NCBI GenBank assembly: GCA_030323885.1
Contig: CM059196.1
Span: 39,694,535 to 39,758,534 of the forward strand
From: Branchipolynoe longqiensis
Taxonomy: Eukaryota > Annelida > Polychaeta > Phyllodocida > Polynoidae
DNA: 64,000 nucleotides
Direction: 5' to 3'
Shown: one piece after another, positions 1-10,837 of the stretch
Layout: each line of letters starts with the position of its first letter
Position numbering within the stretch: the stretch's first letter is position 1
Position numbers and translations under genes: made by a program
Notes under the pieces: model-generated
Seen by the model: the letters and a program-made list of their open reading frames with translations, nothing else
Told to the model about the DNA's origin: nothing
Database searches by the model: none

Positions 1-430
1 CATACGTCGGTGTATGTTATGCACACATTAGGGGTAGGTCGGGATAGGTTGGAACACGTTAGCCATACGTTCACCCTGTTGGGAATGTGCAGTCCATGTA
101 TAGCCAACGGATGCATAACGTACTTCTAATGTGTGCCTGCCGTATCTCCAGCTTACTTAACATATATGCCGTACTTCTAGCAATGAAGTAACGTATGTAA
201 CATTGGTCAGCGTACCGTGAGCATATGCGAGCGTCTTGCAAACGTTTTGCTAACGTTTTGCGAGGCACATGAATGTTCTCATACGCTAGCAATAGGTCAG
301 AGATGTTCTGCATACATTACGTACGTTGTGTGTACGTTCTGTGTATGCCCATTTTTATTCCTTGCTCCTGAAAAATTCGACGAATGCCAATGTACTGGCA
401 AATTGTCGTACGTCGTAGTGTGACAGGCTC
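1..430. mobile_element. MITE right part, CATACG-rich subterminal repeats
   Basis: Non-coding. Many copies of CATACGT/GTACGT-like hexamers in both orientations fill the segment, and it ends in GTCGTAGTGTGACAGGCTC followed by TTAA at 431-434. The same architecture recurs at 29206-29646. The left end lies outside the window, so the target duplication cannot be confirmed. Short ORFs here are not convincing. Confidence 0.5.
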
Positions 431-724
431 TTAAGAGTGCTGGCTGGCTGGTTTCCCATGCGGAAGGTAGTGGGTTAGAATTCCAACCAAGTCAAACCAA
501 TGACATACACAACTGATACATTATCCTAATACTGAGCAAATAGTCCTATTGATTCTGAACGCCAGGCTAAGTAATGACGTCACTAAATGAGATATTTGGT
601 CATGGTGCTGGTTGTGGCTGTCAAGTCATCATAAGTGTGCACTGTCACAAACTGGTACATATCCTCATATGATATCACTTTAGATGTTTCTAGGATGTAA
701 AACCCCAACAAACCAATCATCTAA

Positions 725-1045
725 CCGCAACCTAGTGGAATCGGTAGAGAGTACGCCTCCGTGCGGCAGGTCGGAAGTTCGATTCCTGGTCGATTCAAAC
801 CAATGACATATAAATTTGATACTTGTATCTTCCTAGCCTGGCCTCGGCATTAATCGGATAGGGCAAGGACTGGTTAGCTCCGTGTCAGGATAATGTGATT
901 GAGTGGGAAATCAGGTAATCTGGTAATGGTGTTGGCGGTCTGGTCTCCTAATGGAGCAGCACTATAAAGTCACCATGAGTGTGCACTGTCCCAAGTCGGT
1001 ACCCGCCCTGACATGACATTAGATGTTGCAAGGATGTAAAACTAC
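725..1045 (+). mobile_element. tRNA-derived SINE, near full length
   Basis: Reference description for the commonest SINE here. A tRNA-like head carries an A-box-like stretch (GGAATCGGTAGAG) and a B box (GTTCGATTC). Next comes a body with the recurring phrases TTGATACTTG, CTCGGCATTA, GATAATGTGA, GCAGCACTATAAAGTC and TGACATTAGATGTTGC, then an (ACAA)n-type tail. Pol III transcription from internal A/B boxes is established for such SINEs; the central body may be a conserved SINE superfamily domain, which I cannot name. Confidence 0.8.
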
Positions 1046-1362
1046 AAACAAACAAGCAACCAACCATTGGTGAGTGTGGCGGTGAGTGGACGACTGGAAC
1101 TAGTTCGGGGTCAGGATTGGCCTTGTCAGTTATTTACGTCCGTGGATCAATTACGACGTGACAGCTCGACGCCACCAGCAAGCCGAGAGATTCTTGAGGC
1201 TATTAGAGAGGGTGTTTTCAAGGCGACTTTGGGTTTTTCTCATCAGTCAACGCGAACACCGCGAGTGGCAATAATGATTGATTGGTTGATAAGAGCACTA
1301 CTGTAAAGTTAACAGAGCGTCAGCAAGAGAAAAAACCATTCTAAGGCGCTGTGCAATAGTTG
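1046..1362. other. Intergenic stretch, nothing recognised
   Basis: Includes a 79-codon open frame at 1067-1306 without recognisable motifs, repeats or splice signals. I see no supported feature. Confidence 0.4.
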
Positions 1363-1676
1363 AAGAACGTCCTGGTAACATCTAAGGTCATATCAGGACG
1401 GGTACCGACTTGTGAACGTGCGCACTCATGACGACTTTATAGTGCTGCCCCACTGGAAGACCAGGCTGCCAGCACCATGACCTGATATCCCACTCAGTCA
1501 CATTATCCTGACACTGAGCCAACCGTCCTTGTCCTATCCTAATAATGCCGAGCACCAGACTAGGAAGCGACAAGTATCAATTTTTAAGTCATTGGTTTGA
1601 CTCGATCCGGGTTCGAACCCTCGACCTACCAACACGGGAGACGAACGCTCTACCTCATTCGGCCATCCCGTCTGGT
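1363..1676 (-). mobile_element. tRNA-derived SINE, near full length, minus strand
   Basis: Begins in the reverse-complemented tail (ACGTCCTGGTAACATC) and ends in the tRNA head. The B box GGTTCGAACCC lies around 1610-1620 and the head ends CGGCCATCCCGTCTGGT. The head resembles a Leu/Ser-type tRNA (GACGGGATGGCCGAATG on the minus strand). Confidence 0.8.
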
Positions 1677-1767
1677 ACATGTAGATTAGAAACAAATTGT
1701 AAAATTGTCCGATCTAATGGCATGAGGATATATGTGAACACTACTATAATAAATTGCAACTTGTATA

Positions 1768-2739
1768 TGGGTCGTTCTCAGAAGTTGTGTACCAATAGTG
1801 TGACATCAGTACCACAAAATCAAAACGCTGCCCAAGTCCTATAAACAAGTTTCCTCAATGTGTATGACCCGTGCGCACTCATAATGAATAATTGAAAATA
1901 AACATATTCTGGCATTTTTAAGTAGGTCAAATGATGCTCACACCCAATAAATAGCAGTATAGCATGGAAACCAATCTGACTCCCAAAATCAAATATTTTC
2001 CGCACAAAACTTGACATTTTTAGGACATTTCACATACCACTTGCTTTATAAACAGTAGTAATAATAATTTGAAACCTCATTGCTATGGTTTTGTCTTATT
2101 TGTGAATATTAAAGAGAAAAGCAAAAACATATTAGCAAGGTAACAGTCAAAGTGGAAACAACAATTTTACACAAATGTTTGGCTCAAATTTCAATGTTTA
2201 GGGCAATTTCAGGATTTATCTTTTACTATACCATAACTGGGTCCATGCATAGAGTGTCAAATGGTGAAAATAGTTCCTGTACTGTATCTGTACTCAGTGT
2301 TTGATACAGAGTTTCATAGTACTTGCAAGTGGAAACAAAATGTTACGATGTTAATGACTCCAGAAAAGGTTAACTATTTCATAATTAAAATTTTCTTTTT
2401 AGAAATAAATGTCTTCAACTTAATGAAGACATTGTATATGACCATTTGAAGTGAAATGAGCTGTTGTTCAGAGGTTTTCATTAAGTTTGTGACACTTTAT
2501 TTTCAATGCTGTTGACAATGTCACAAATTAGTGATGTAATTTTCGATGTATTTAGCTACATCCATCCCAATAAGATACATAATACACAATATTAACATTT
2601 ACTTTTGATCTAAAATATCTCCCACATTATTGGGCTAAATGATGAAATCTAAATATTGACACTCCAATAATGGGTTTCTTTGAAATATGCATTTCAAGTA
2701 GACTACGTCAAGTGGTACACAGTTTCTGAGAACGACCCA
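1768..2739 (+). mobile_element. MITE family A, copy 1 (972 bp, TIR)
   Basis: Terminal inverted repeats of about 28 bp start TGGGTCGTTCTCAGAA on each strand. It is flanked by TA on both sides within a TA-TA...TA-TA context. Interior is AT-rich and non-coding. The same element lies in opposite orientation at 42804-43781 with high similarity along its length, which fixes both ends. No transposase is encoded, so it is non-autonomous. Confidence 0.85.
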
Positions 2740-2865
2740 TATATAATAGTAAATGGTGATGTATAAAATCCAAAGGCATATGAGGGATATGTGGAGTTGG
2801 TGAACTCAGTAGGTATAGAAATTGTATAGTAAAATAGTATAATAGTATAGAGGATTTCTCATTAG

Positions 2866-2910
2866 CTTGTCACACCCTTCACACCACCAGCCGGCGACTT
2901 TACAAAATGT
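2866..2910 (+). repeat. Terminal fragment of an unnamed repeat
   Basis: Contains CCAGCCGGCGACTTTACA preceded by a CACACCAC-type string. Related ends occur at 4005-4056 and 61536-61577, and part of the same repeat is inverted at 54887-54911. It looks like one boundary of a dispersed element whose body I cannot define. Confidence 0.35.
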
Positions 2911-3094
2911 ATGGCAAAAACATTACGATAGGACTAGGTTTGGCTATCAGGAGGCATGTAGCTATAGGCTCAGTCAGTTTAAAGTATACGGATAAGGACA
3001 TGGTTGGGAGAGGCACCAAACCTCAATTTGCGCTGTGTAAGTTGAAGCTGCGACCCAGTGGTAACCAGCGGAACTTGGAAGATGCGTATAGATA

Positions 3095-3450
3095 GACTAC
3101 ATCACCATTCCAGCAGTGCGGTGCATTGTGGGATGCATCAAAGTAAAACAAACCCGCGAGAAGCACATGGCACATGGTAATACACCGGGTGCCATTGTGA
3201 AATGGGCTAGTTTCAGCTCATCTCAGCTCTTGTTTGAAACATAGAATACTAACTAAAAAAATATCATAAATTAAGATATTCATCTTTTATCCAGCATTGC
3301 ATTTACATCAATATAATCAGCACATCTTATGCCATGTGCATTTAGATTTAGACAAATCTGGGCACTCAAACCAGTGTTAGAGCCATAGCCAGTCAGTTTT
3401 ACTTATGTCATTAACCATACAATATAAATAAACCATTAATAAAATATGTA
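3095..3450 (+). mobile_element. MITE family C, copy 1 (right end missing)
   Basis: Starts GACTACATCACCATTCC after TA and matches the complete element at 30392-30950 for about 350 bp, including TGCATTGTGGGATGCATC and CAGCTCATCTCAGCTCTTG. The matching right TIR is not found, so it is truncated or diverged after about 3450. Confidence 0.7.
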
Positions 3451-3654
3451 GAACTAGAAAATGAGTAGGGTTAATCAGATATTGGTTATATATTTCTCTG
3501 AAACAAGTGTACGTTGACACATTTGGCATTTTAATATTTAGAACAAGAATTAATAATGGTGATTTGGATATCAGCCTTAAAGAGACTTTGGGAAGTCGCC
3601 TCACATACCCCCTCCCCTCCCCCTCCAAGAGTTATTTATGGATCACTGCACCAG

Positions 3655-3865
3655 ATACAACAGGACACTGTAGCCAGATCTAACCATGCCTTGGCAACAA
3701 GCATATTGAACCCTCATTGGTGGATAGAGGGATTGGAAGACTGGATCATGTGATCACCACCATCTTGTTCTTGAAACTATAAATACATTAAATCAGAGAG
3801 TTTCACTCTCTTACCTTTCACTCTTTATCTACTTTCCTTCCTTGCCTGTACTTACTTACTACTTT
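3655..3865 (+). repeat. LTR-like solo terminal repeat
   Basis: Pairs with 54716-54890. Shared blocks include CATTGGTGGATAGAG, GGATCATGTGATCA, ACCATCTTGTT and TTGAAACTA, then CTTACCTTTCACTCTT. A TATAAATAC motif at about 3779 could be a TATA box. The partner lies downstream of a DIRS-like recombinase gene, so this may be an isolated terminal repeat of that family. Confidence 0.45.
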
Positions 3866-4004
3866 CGCCTACCGCCCAACTTTGGGCATAGGCCACAAGG
3901 GCTCTCCAGTTATCCCGGTCCTGGGCCATCTTCTCCAGCTGTCTTCATGTATGGCCAGACCTCTTCACATCTGCCTCCAGGTCTCCCTTGCCTGTAGTGA
4001 TTTC

Positions 4005-4056
4005 TTATTAGCCTATCTACACCACTCAAACCGCCAGCCGTCGACTTTACAACGGG
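4005..4056 (+). repeat. Terminal fragment of the unnamed CCGCCAGCCG repeat
   Basis: Carries TTAGCCTATCTACACCACTC then CCGCCAGCCGTCGACTTTACA; the upstream TGCCTGTAGTGATTTCTTAT is present inverted at 54887-54911. Confidence 0.35.
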
Positions 4057-4415
4057 TCCTTCTGGGGCCGGGGCTGAGCTACCCGTCACCTGTACATTAT
4101 TACCCCGAGGCATCACAGAGCGCGACTCGGACACTAGACACCAGCTTTCATTACCTCACCGCCCTTAATCTAAGCGGCTCGCTTCGAGCTGCTCAGAGCT
4201 GCTATGCTCGGGCCCGGAAATAACCCAGCCTCAGAAATAACCCAGCCTCCTCAAATTAACTGGTGCGAGGTACTCCGGAGGGGGGAAAAAGCAAGAGCGA
4301 AGATAAAACCACCTCGAAGGAAAAGAGATTGCGGAATGAGCTTGAGCGCCCCGCTTCTCCATTTTGTAGGTCATGAAATTCGAATATCAAAGCCAGAGCC
4401 CCGCTACAAAAACAC

Positions 4416-4560
4416 CAGGTGGGATGGCTGAATGAGTTGACCGTCCGTCTCCCGTTTTGGTGGATCGTGGGATTCGAACCCACGGGTTAGAACCCTGGTC
4501 GAGTCAAACAAATGACTTTAAAATTTATACTTGTCACTTCCTAGCTCAATTTTGTAGGTC
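4416..4560 (+). mobile_element. SINE head fragment
   Basis: Keeps the tRNA head (GGGATGGCTGAATGAGTT, then GTTAGAACCCTGGTCGAGTC) and the first body bases. The B-box region is disturbed by a short palindromic insertion, ATTCGAACCCACGG. The remainder of the SINE is absent. Confidence 0.65.
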
Positions 4561-5465
4561 ATAAAATTCTAAAATCCGAGCCTGAATCCCGACCGCGTCA
4601 AATTAACTTAAACATTTATACAATGTGTCCAGACTAGCTACCGATTCGATAAGGAACAACTCAAAAGATTCAAAAGGAAGAAAGAGCAGGTACAACAAGT
4701 TTAATTACACTGGGAGAACAGATGCGTCCAGGCCCGCCTTACGAATAACACAGGTAAATGGCTTAGAGTGAAAGGAAAAGGGCGGGTGGGTGGGTGGAAG
4801 AAACTGTAGATGTGGTCGCTTTGTCAGCTTACTGGGAAGTGCCAATGGACAGCGGTAGGCCAGCTTATAACGGAGGAAGCAGCACTGGGCGTGAAAGCAC
4901 TGATGCCATGCAGCACAAGCAAATGCGGCACTTGGGTCATTCCTGAATTGTTCAGACACAACAGGGGAGTCATTACCTTCGATTGAAATGCTAACCAATC
5001 AGTACATAAAATGGCCAATCTAAATTCATAGAAGTAACAGAAACCAAACACAAATGTCACATTAAAAATCTGTGGAGGAAATTAAATCGAGCTGAGAAAA
5101 CTTTGCCGATGATAAATAAATACTTGCAGACAGCTAATGTTGGGAAAGTGATACAAATCAAAATTGGAGATTTTTTTTCTATGACCCTTACAGCTGTAAC
5201 CTTATGACTATGATGTATGAGCGCAATTGGGATATGTGCATACAAATATAAGCTTCGCCTCGAGCATGTTAATAATTGTAACTGTGCACCTGTGTGTACA
5301 AATATTCAGGTGTGTCAACGTCTGCTCTCCAGGCTCGTGATATGGATACACCTAGTTAATCTACAAAACACGCTTCACAATTCCATTCCATGCTAATTGA
5401 TGAATGACTATTTTTTCTGTTGATAGGTGATAACTTTAATTTATTAATAACACACTCACGCTGTG
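4561..5465. other. Stretch without recognised genes
   Basis: No ORF here has recognisable motifs. The sequence is moderately AT-rich and I could not place it in any repeat family of this window. Confidence 0.4.
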
Positions 5466-5469
5466 TCGT

Positions 5470-5572
5470 GGGTGTAATGAAAATGGGAAATATTGCACCT
5501 AGAGCGAGAATCGAACACACATTTTCTTGGATTCTGGGCCAGTGTGTTAACCATTACACCTCCATGGGTTGA
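5470..5572 (-). mobile_element. tRNA-like SINE head of a second type
   Basis: On the minus strand it reads GGTGTAATGGTTAACACACTGGCCCAGAATCC-like sequence with a B-box-like GTTCGATTCTCG, then a downstream AGGTGCAATATTTCCCATTT. A sister copy lies at 49600-49680 on the plus strand. Both keep A and B boxes but have poor anticodon arms, so I read them as SINE heads or tRNA pseudogenes. Confidence 0.55.
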
Positions 5573-5724
5573 ACCAGCGGGTGGTAGGGAGGTGGGAGAA
5601 CCAGTCATTACTTGGGACACACAGAGACTGGCAAAACATAACCCCTTTGCCCATGGCTTGTTCACACGCACCTCTCGCCCATCTGCTCATTGGCTTGTCC
5701 AACCCTCGCCAAATGTTTGCTTGT

Positions 5725-6012
5725 CAGGATTTTAGATTCTGGCAACATCCAAGGTCATATCAGATACAAACTCATGGTGACTTTATCATGCTGCGCCAAT
5801 GGGATATCAGGCCGCCTGATTTTCCACTCAGTCACATTACCCTGATACTGTGCTAACCAGTTCTAAGCCTATCCTAGTGATGCCGAGCACCACACTAGAT
5901 ATCGACAAGTGTCAACTTTGTAAGCCATTGGATTGACTCGGCCACAATTGGATCTCCCAACTTTCCACACGGGAAGCCTGTGGTTATAGCGATTCGGTCA
6001 CCGTGTCCGGCC
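5725..6012 (-). mobile_element. SINE, minus strand, diverged
   Basis: Reverse-complemented tail ATTCTGGCAACATCCAAGG, body GACTTTATCATGCTGCGCC, and a degraded tRNA head ending TTCGGTCACCGTGTCCGG. It carries deletions relative to the reference copy and is among the more diverged ones. Confidence 0.7.
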
Positions 6013-6057
6013 CCTTCGACGAGTGAGGTATATTGGATCTTCTTTTCGTTAAAAACC

Positions 6058-6320
6058 GGACGCGGTGGCCAAATCGGTAGAGCCCAGGCCTCCCGCTCGA
6101 TTCCCGGTTGAGTCAAACCAATGGCTTACAAAATTGATACTTGCCCTATCTTATTAATGCTGAGCACTAAGCTAGGAAGCGACAAGGACTGGTTAGCTCA
6201 ATGTCAGGATAATGTGACTGAGTGGGATATCGGGTCATGGTACTGGCAGCCTGATTTCCCAGTGAGGCACTCAGCACTATAAAGTCCCCATGAGTGCGCG
6301 CTGTCACAAGCGGTAGGCCA
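6058..6320 (+). mobile_element. SINE, plus strand
   Basis: Head GACGCGGTGGCCAAATCGG, B box GATTCCCGGTTGAG and the common body. It lies head-to-head with the preceding minus-strand SINE, an arrangement that could fold if transcribed together. Confidence 0.75.
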
Positions 6321-6329
6321 GCCTATATA

Positions 6330-7207
6330 TGTTAGGTTATTTCAACTTACTGGCTGTCCCCTCGCCGTTCGGGGTATTTTAATGTTACTAAATTAATCCA
6401 GATCTAAGTAGACAAGCTAGTGTTGCTGCTGCTGTCACTGTTAATCAGCCTAAGTGAATGTCGTTATTTTAGCCAAAAGTAACACTACGTTAATTCCGTT
6501 AATATGTCTGTCATTATTTTATTTTTATTTTTTTATTTTTTATTGACGAGGTATTTACTCTGCCCATAACGTATAAGCTCCTGTCAGGGTGCTTGTTTTC
6601 AATGCTGGACAGCTGTGGTGCTGTCTTGATCTGTTCCTTTGCCCAGGAGTGTTTACCTGTGTCTGCTCGGGTCAGCCTTCTGCAATTTTGGTTGTTAGTA
6701 ATAGCCTATGTTAGTTTTTTTTGTAATTTTCCAGTTTTTTTTTGTCTAGTCTGAGTAATGATACCTTAGCCTACTATGTACATCTACTTGGGTGACATGC
6801 AGGCTTGTGGGAGAGGATCCCGTTCCATTCAGATTTTTGTCATTTGTTACAGCATCCTTTCACCTAAACCCTGTCCTTAGATAGTGCACTCGTGTGCTAG
6901 AACACACTCGGACCCTTTAGGACTGCGGCCAGGCGGGATGGCTGTGTTGCTTCCCTAGCCATTTTGTATTTCAGGGTGGATCAGTTGCATGACCGTGGCC
7001 TGTCCACTTCTGTGTTGGTTTGTGCCATTACACATATCCAGGTGGACTGCACCATGTGGTGATAGTTTTCCTGATTTCCTTAATACTTAGGAATTTCCCT
7101 ATTTTTTCTGTTTAGTGCCTACCACTTTTCCTGGCCCGTCTTTTGCTTTCTGTGCCAGTACACAGCAAGCATTCACGGCGCTCAGGGGCAGGTGCGGTTT
7201 TGTTGTG
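6330..7207 (-). other. Probable 3' UTR of the CR1-like LINE
   Basis: Non-coding sequence downstream (minus sense) of the LINE C-terminal frame at 7208-7669. No diagnostic 3' tail was identified, so assignment to the LINE is by adjacency only. Confidence 0.3.
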
Positions 7208-7669
7208 TTAGTAAGTAATTGTTTTCTTTAGGAATTTGTTGTAGTGGTCAGGGTTACGGATCGCCCGCAATTTTACATTTTGTTTATTCCAGGCATGTGC
7301 TGCCATGGTTAGTACACTTCTCTCATGTATTTTCATGTTGCTTCTTTCCGTTAGGAGTATTGGGACCGCCATGTGTCTAGTGTCCCTGCTGGGGGCTACT
7401 GTGTAACCCGGTTTTGTGGTGTAGTGGTGTGCTAGTATTTTCAGGTGCGTTTCTCTTCTGCTTGTTAATAGTGTTGTTTTGCATTTTTTGTGTAGTTCTA
7501 TCGTGGGATATCTTTTGTGTACTTGGAGGCATATTTTAAGGGCTTTATTTTGCATCACTTGTAGTTTATTGAGTAGTTTGGTACTTCCCCCCATGTATAC
7601 TACATCACCGTAGTCGAAGTAGGGAAGGATCATTCCTTTATATATTTTGATTGCCATGCTTTCAGTCAT
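7208..7669 (-). pseudogene. CR1-like LINE ORF2, C-terminal 153 codons
   Basis: The frame begins inside the post-palm part of a non-LTR reverse transcriptase. It contains IYKGMILPYFDYGDVVYMGG and then LNKLQVMQNKALKIC, the pattern that closes CR1/jockey-type polymerases, followed by a C-terminal tail with TSRRETHLKILA and a stop. The endonuclease and catalytic palm are missing, so it is a 5'-truncated copy. In intact elements this region follows the RT thumb and works in target-primed reverse transcription. Family assignment within the CR1/jockey group is uncertain. Confidence 0.65.
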
Positions 7670-7794
7670 GTAGTACCTTAGTTTTGCCAGTAGCCATATT
7701 TTATGGTTTGCTTTTTTTGATAGTGTTTGTTATGCAAAGGTCATAGTTTAAGTGCCTGTCCAGGGCCACTCCCAGATACCGGTATATTCCCGCA

Positions 7795-8065
7795 GATGGG
7801 TTAATTTAGGCTTAAAGCCCTTCATGACATATAAAGCAATCGAATATCAGGTTTTCCATAGCGGTTAATGTACAAGAAGACTGGAGGATAGTAAAGAATG
7901 CAAGGAATGTTCCAATTCACCTTTGCAAGAGCTCACGACTTTAATCTTACCGAAACTAACAAGATGGCGTAGTAGCAGGTCAGATTTAGAAGTACATCCC
8001 CTCCCATGGTTATTTAAGTCAAGTACGTTTAGAATTTCAATAAATAAGGCCTAAATCTTGGCTAA
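7795..8065 (-). repeat. Gag-end repeat, copy 1
   Basis: On the minus strand it starts with the end of a gag-like frame (GAAATTCTAAACG...), then GGGAGGGGATG, AGCTCTTGC, GGAACATTCCTTGCATTC, ACCGCTATGG and ends near AGGGC. Matching copies are at 26040-26330 and 36590-36850 on the plus strand. It is probably the 3' non-coding part of a YR-type element. Confidence 0.6.
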
Positions 8066-8670
8066 AACATCGGAGCGTGCAAAAACACGTCCGACGGTTC
8101 TGGGTCCAAACGCCGACCTCCTCTCGTTGCTAGGATAGTCACAATCGACGTATCCAAGCAATGCTTTACGGGCGAGAACCTGCCGCCGCGCAAATGGTGG
8201 CGATTTGCGCACCTGTCAAACCGAGTAGCCCACATCTACAGATGTGAGCTAGTCGGCACAAGCGCGCAACTGCCCAAGGGCGAGTAGTCTCGCCCACTTC
8301 ACTATTTTACCTTGGTACTACACTCTGGCTACTCATAGTCCAGGAGAATTTTACATAATCTCATTTTTTATCCTATTATTCTTAATATTGTAATCATACC
8401 ATAATGTTTTTAGGGCAAACAGTAATGTTTTGTTTCTCACCCTTCTTTAGTTGGTGAGTAGGCGAGTCGCCAGGTTGCTTTGCTTCTCTATCTGAAATCC
8501 CGTATTTGCGGGTCCCCGCATCTCATATATGCGGGCGTTTGAAGCTATTGATGGCCGATCCAGTTAGGTGGTACGCGAGGGTTATGGTTATATTTCTGAT
8601 GGTTACTCATGTTATTAGTGATACTGTTCTACACAGCCAGAATGCCCTACTATCTTGGTTAAAGTATCTA

Positions 8671-9203
8671 TCCTGTATAAGGCATAATATCCTGCACAAG
8701 GCCTGCTATCCTGCACAAGGCCTGCTATCCTGCACAAGGCATGCTATCCTGCACAAGGCATGCTATCCTGCACAAGGCATGCTATCCTGCACAAGGCATG
8801 CTATCCTGCACAAGGCATGCTATCCTGCACAAGGCATGCTATCCTGCACAAGGCATGCTATCCTGCACAAGGCATACTATCCTGCACAAGGCATACTATC
8901 CTGCACAAGGCATACTATCCTGCATAAGGCAAACTATCCTGCATAAGGCATACTAGCCTGCATAAGGCATACTATCCTGCATAAGGCATACTATCCTGCA
9001 TAAGGCATACTATCCTGCATAGGCATACTATCCTGCATAAGGCATACTATCCTGCATAAGGCATACTATCCTGCATAAGGCATACTATCCTGCATAAGGC
9101 ACACTATCCTGCATAAGGCATACTATCCTGCATAAGGGAATATCCTGCATAAGGCATGCTATCCTGCACAAGGCATGCTATCCTGTATAAGGCATACTAT
9201 CCT
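8671..9203 (+). repeat. 19-bp minisatellite, about 28 units
   Basis: Tandem units TATCCTGCACAAGGCATGC in the left part change to TATCCTGCATAAGGCATAC in the right part. A few one-base indels occur, around 9019 and 9138. The gradient of variants along the array suggests replication slippage or unequal exchange. Long ORFs through it come from its repeat period and are not genes. Confidence 0.95.
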
Positions 9204-9630
9204 TTGGATATATTCTTATTCATATGAACTATATAACAGAGCTTACCCCATAGTAGAGACACACAAGACACAACACGTGATTCGAGTCCAGCACCAGCAG
9301 AAGTATCTGTAGAATGATCCTGATGCTTTGTTTTATTCAGTTTATATACATGCAAAAATGGATGTTATCAATAGTCTTATCGGTTGCTTTCAGGGCTCAC
9401 CCCTCACCCAGCTTTGACCACCACCTGACTATCATAAGCTTAGATAACATGTAAAACTCCAACAACCAACCAAGATAACATGTGGTGACTGTGTGTCTGG
9501 GTGAGATAAGGGGGAAGGAGTGTGCTTAAAGGGGCATTGTTTCCCTCCCCCTGTGTGAGCCTTATAAAGGGAGTACTCTTTCATATTTAACCATCTCAAT
9601 ATTCAATATACACTTAATCGGAGAATTTTA
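9204..9630. other. Stretch without recognised genes
   Basis: Includes a short SINE-tail-like string (AACATGTAAAACTCCAACAACC at 9447-9468) that recalls the SINE family. Nothing else can be supported. Confidence 0.35.
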
Positions 9631-9633
9631 CAT

Positions 9634-10530
9634 CTAGTCGTTTGTTGTAATGTTTTGCAAATGATCTAGCAGTCTTCCACCCCGCGTATGCAAGGATTCT
9701 CTTAACTGAGATTTATATCTGTCTTGCCTTGGAGACCATGGCCCCATGCGTTGAGTGGGACGCGTAGCATCCAGTATTGACACCAGCCTCTTTAAGCACC
9801 TTGCGAGTGTGTCTCTCGAGAGAAGCTCAACCTTATTAAACCACAAAGCTGTCTGGAATTCCTTATTCCGCTTGACGTGGATATATAAGCCCTAATGGCT
9901 GAAACTACACAAATCCGTTTATCCTCCGGAAAACTATTTAAATGTACCGTGGACAATGGGTCCCCTGTACGATTCGACTTTAGTAATGACTCTAAATCAA
10001 ATGTTGCCTTATCCTTATCTATCTTTAGGTCCATCCAGAGAGAGCGCCACAATCATTTGACCTCTGTGTCCCATCACTAGCAGTAATAGGACCGCCAACT
10101 TAAAACCTAGTTCCTTCATTGATAAATGTCTATTACTAGGCCATGACTTGAATAACTTAAATACTACCGACACATCCCAAAACCTATTATATTTGGGTTT
10201 GGGTGGGTTTCTTTCATACACCGATTTAATGAACCAGTGTACTAACTGATCCTTTCCAATTGTTTGTCCATCTATTCTTGGTAGAATAATTGAAAGTGCA
10301 CATCTTGCTGCATTAATTGCACCAAATCCTAAGCCTTCATCCTCTAATATTCTTAGAAATCTTACAATTTGGGCTATTGTAGGTTTTAAAGGTTTGACTC
10401 CTTTAATAAGACCATGAAGTCCCCATTTCTTTAAATAACTTGTGTTTAATTTCACCATTCCTTTTCTCCAGGCATGTGAAATAAGTCTTTCTTGTGTAAT
10501 CTTGTCTAAACCATATTTTTTCCAAATGTT
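9634..10530 (-). pseudogene. DIRS-type tyrosine recombinase, frameshifted
   Basis: Three overlapping minus frames (10458-10015, 10052-9792, 9846-9634) read in order as one recombinase. The N-terminal SAM-like part has LEDEGLGFGAINAARCALS. The catalytic domain begins with VMGHRGQMIVAL, whose R matches the first active-site arginine. The C-terminal part keeps a degraded HxxR box (GPWSPRQDR instead of an H-S-T-R type string) and LHTRGGRLLDHL. At least two frameshifts and the lost histidine make it inactive. It is a separate lineage from the Ngaro-like elements and pairs with 26330-26720. Confidence 0.75.
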
Positions 10531-10837
10531 TTCTTAAAAAAGGAATGCGAAAAGGGGTGTCGTTGACACATCTCTGAACTGTTAGTGGTCCTTGCTTCTA
10601 AGGTTACTTCCGCTAGCCATGGTTGCGTGTCCATTGCTGGTACTATCAGTACTGCGTGTGCGTGATACATCTTGATCTTCCCGGCCACTCTGCTGAAAAT
10701 GCTGAAAATGCTGAAAATGCTGAAAATGCTGAATGGTGGAAATGTGTAATAAAGTTTATTATTCCAAATTAAAGAAAACGCATCCACTCTCCAGGCTTCT
10801 GGCTCTGGATGCCAAGACACATTTTTGGGTTGCATGA
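10531..10837. other. Spacer with a short tandem repeat
   Basis: Holds about five units of TGCTGAAAA at 10690-10735. Otherwise no feature; the right border meets the old DIRS-like RNase H fragment. Confidence 0.4.

Noticed and set aside
1600..1680. Functional tRNA gene on the minus strand
   Set aside because: A and B boxes are present, but stems do not pair well and the sequence continues into a SINE body found in many copies.
8671..9203. Regularly spaced repeats that could suggest a CRISPR array
   Set aside because: There are no unique spacers; the whole 19-bp unit is tandem. The genome is also eukaryotic.
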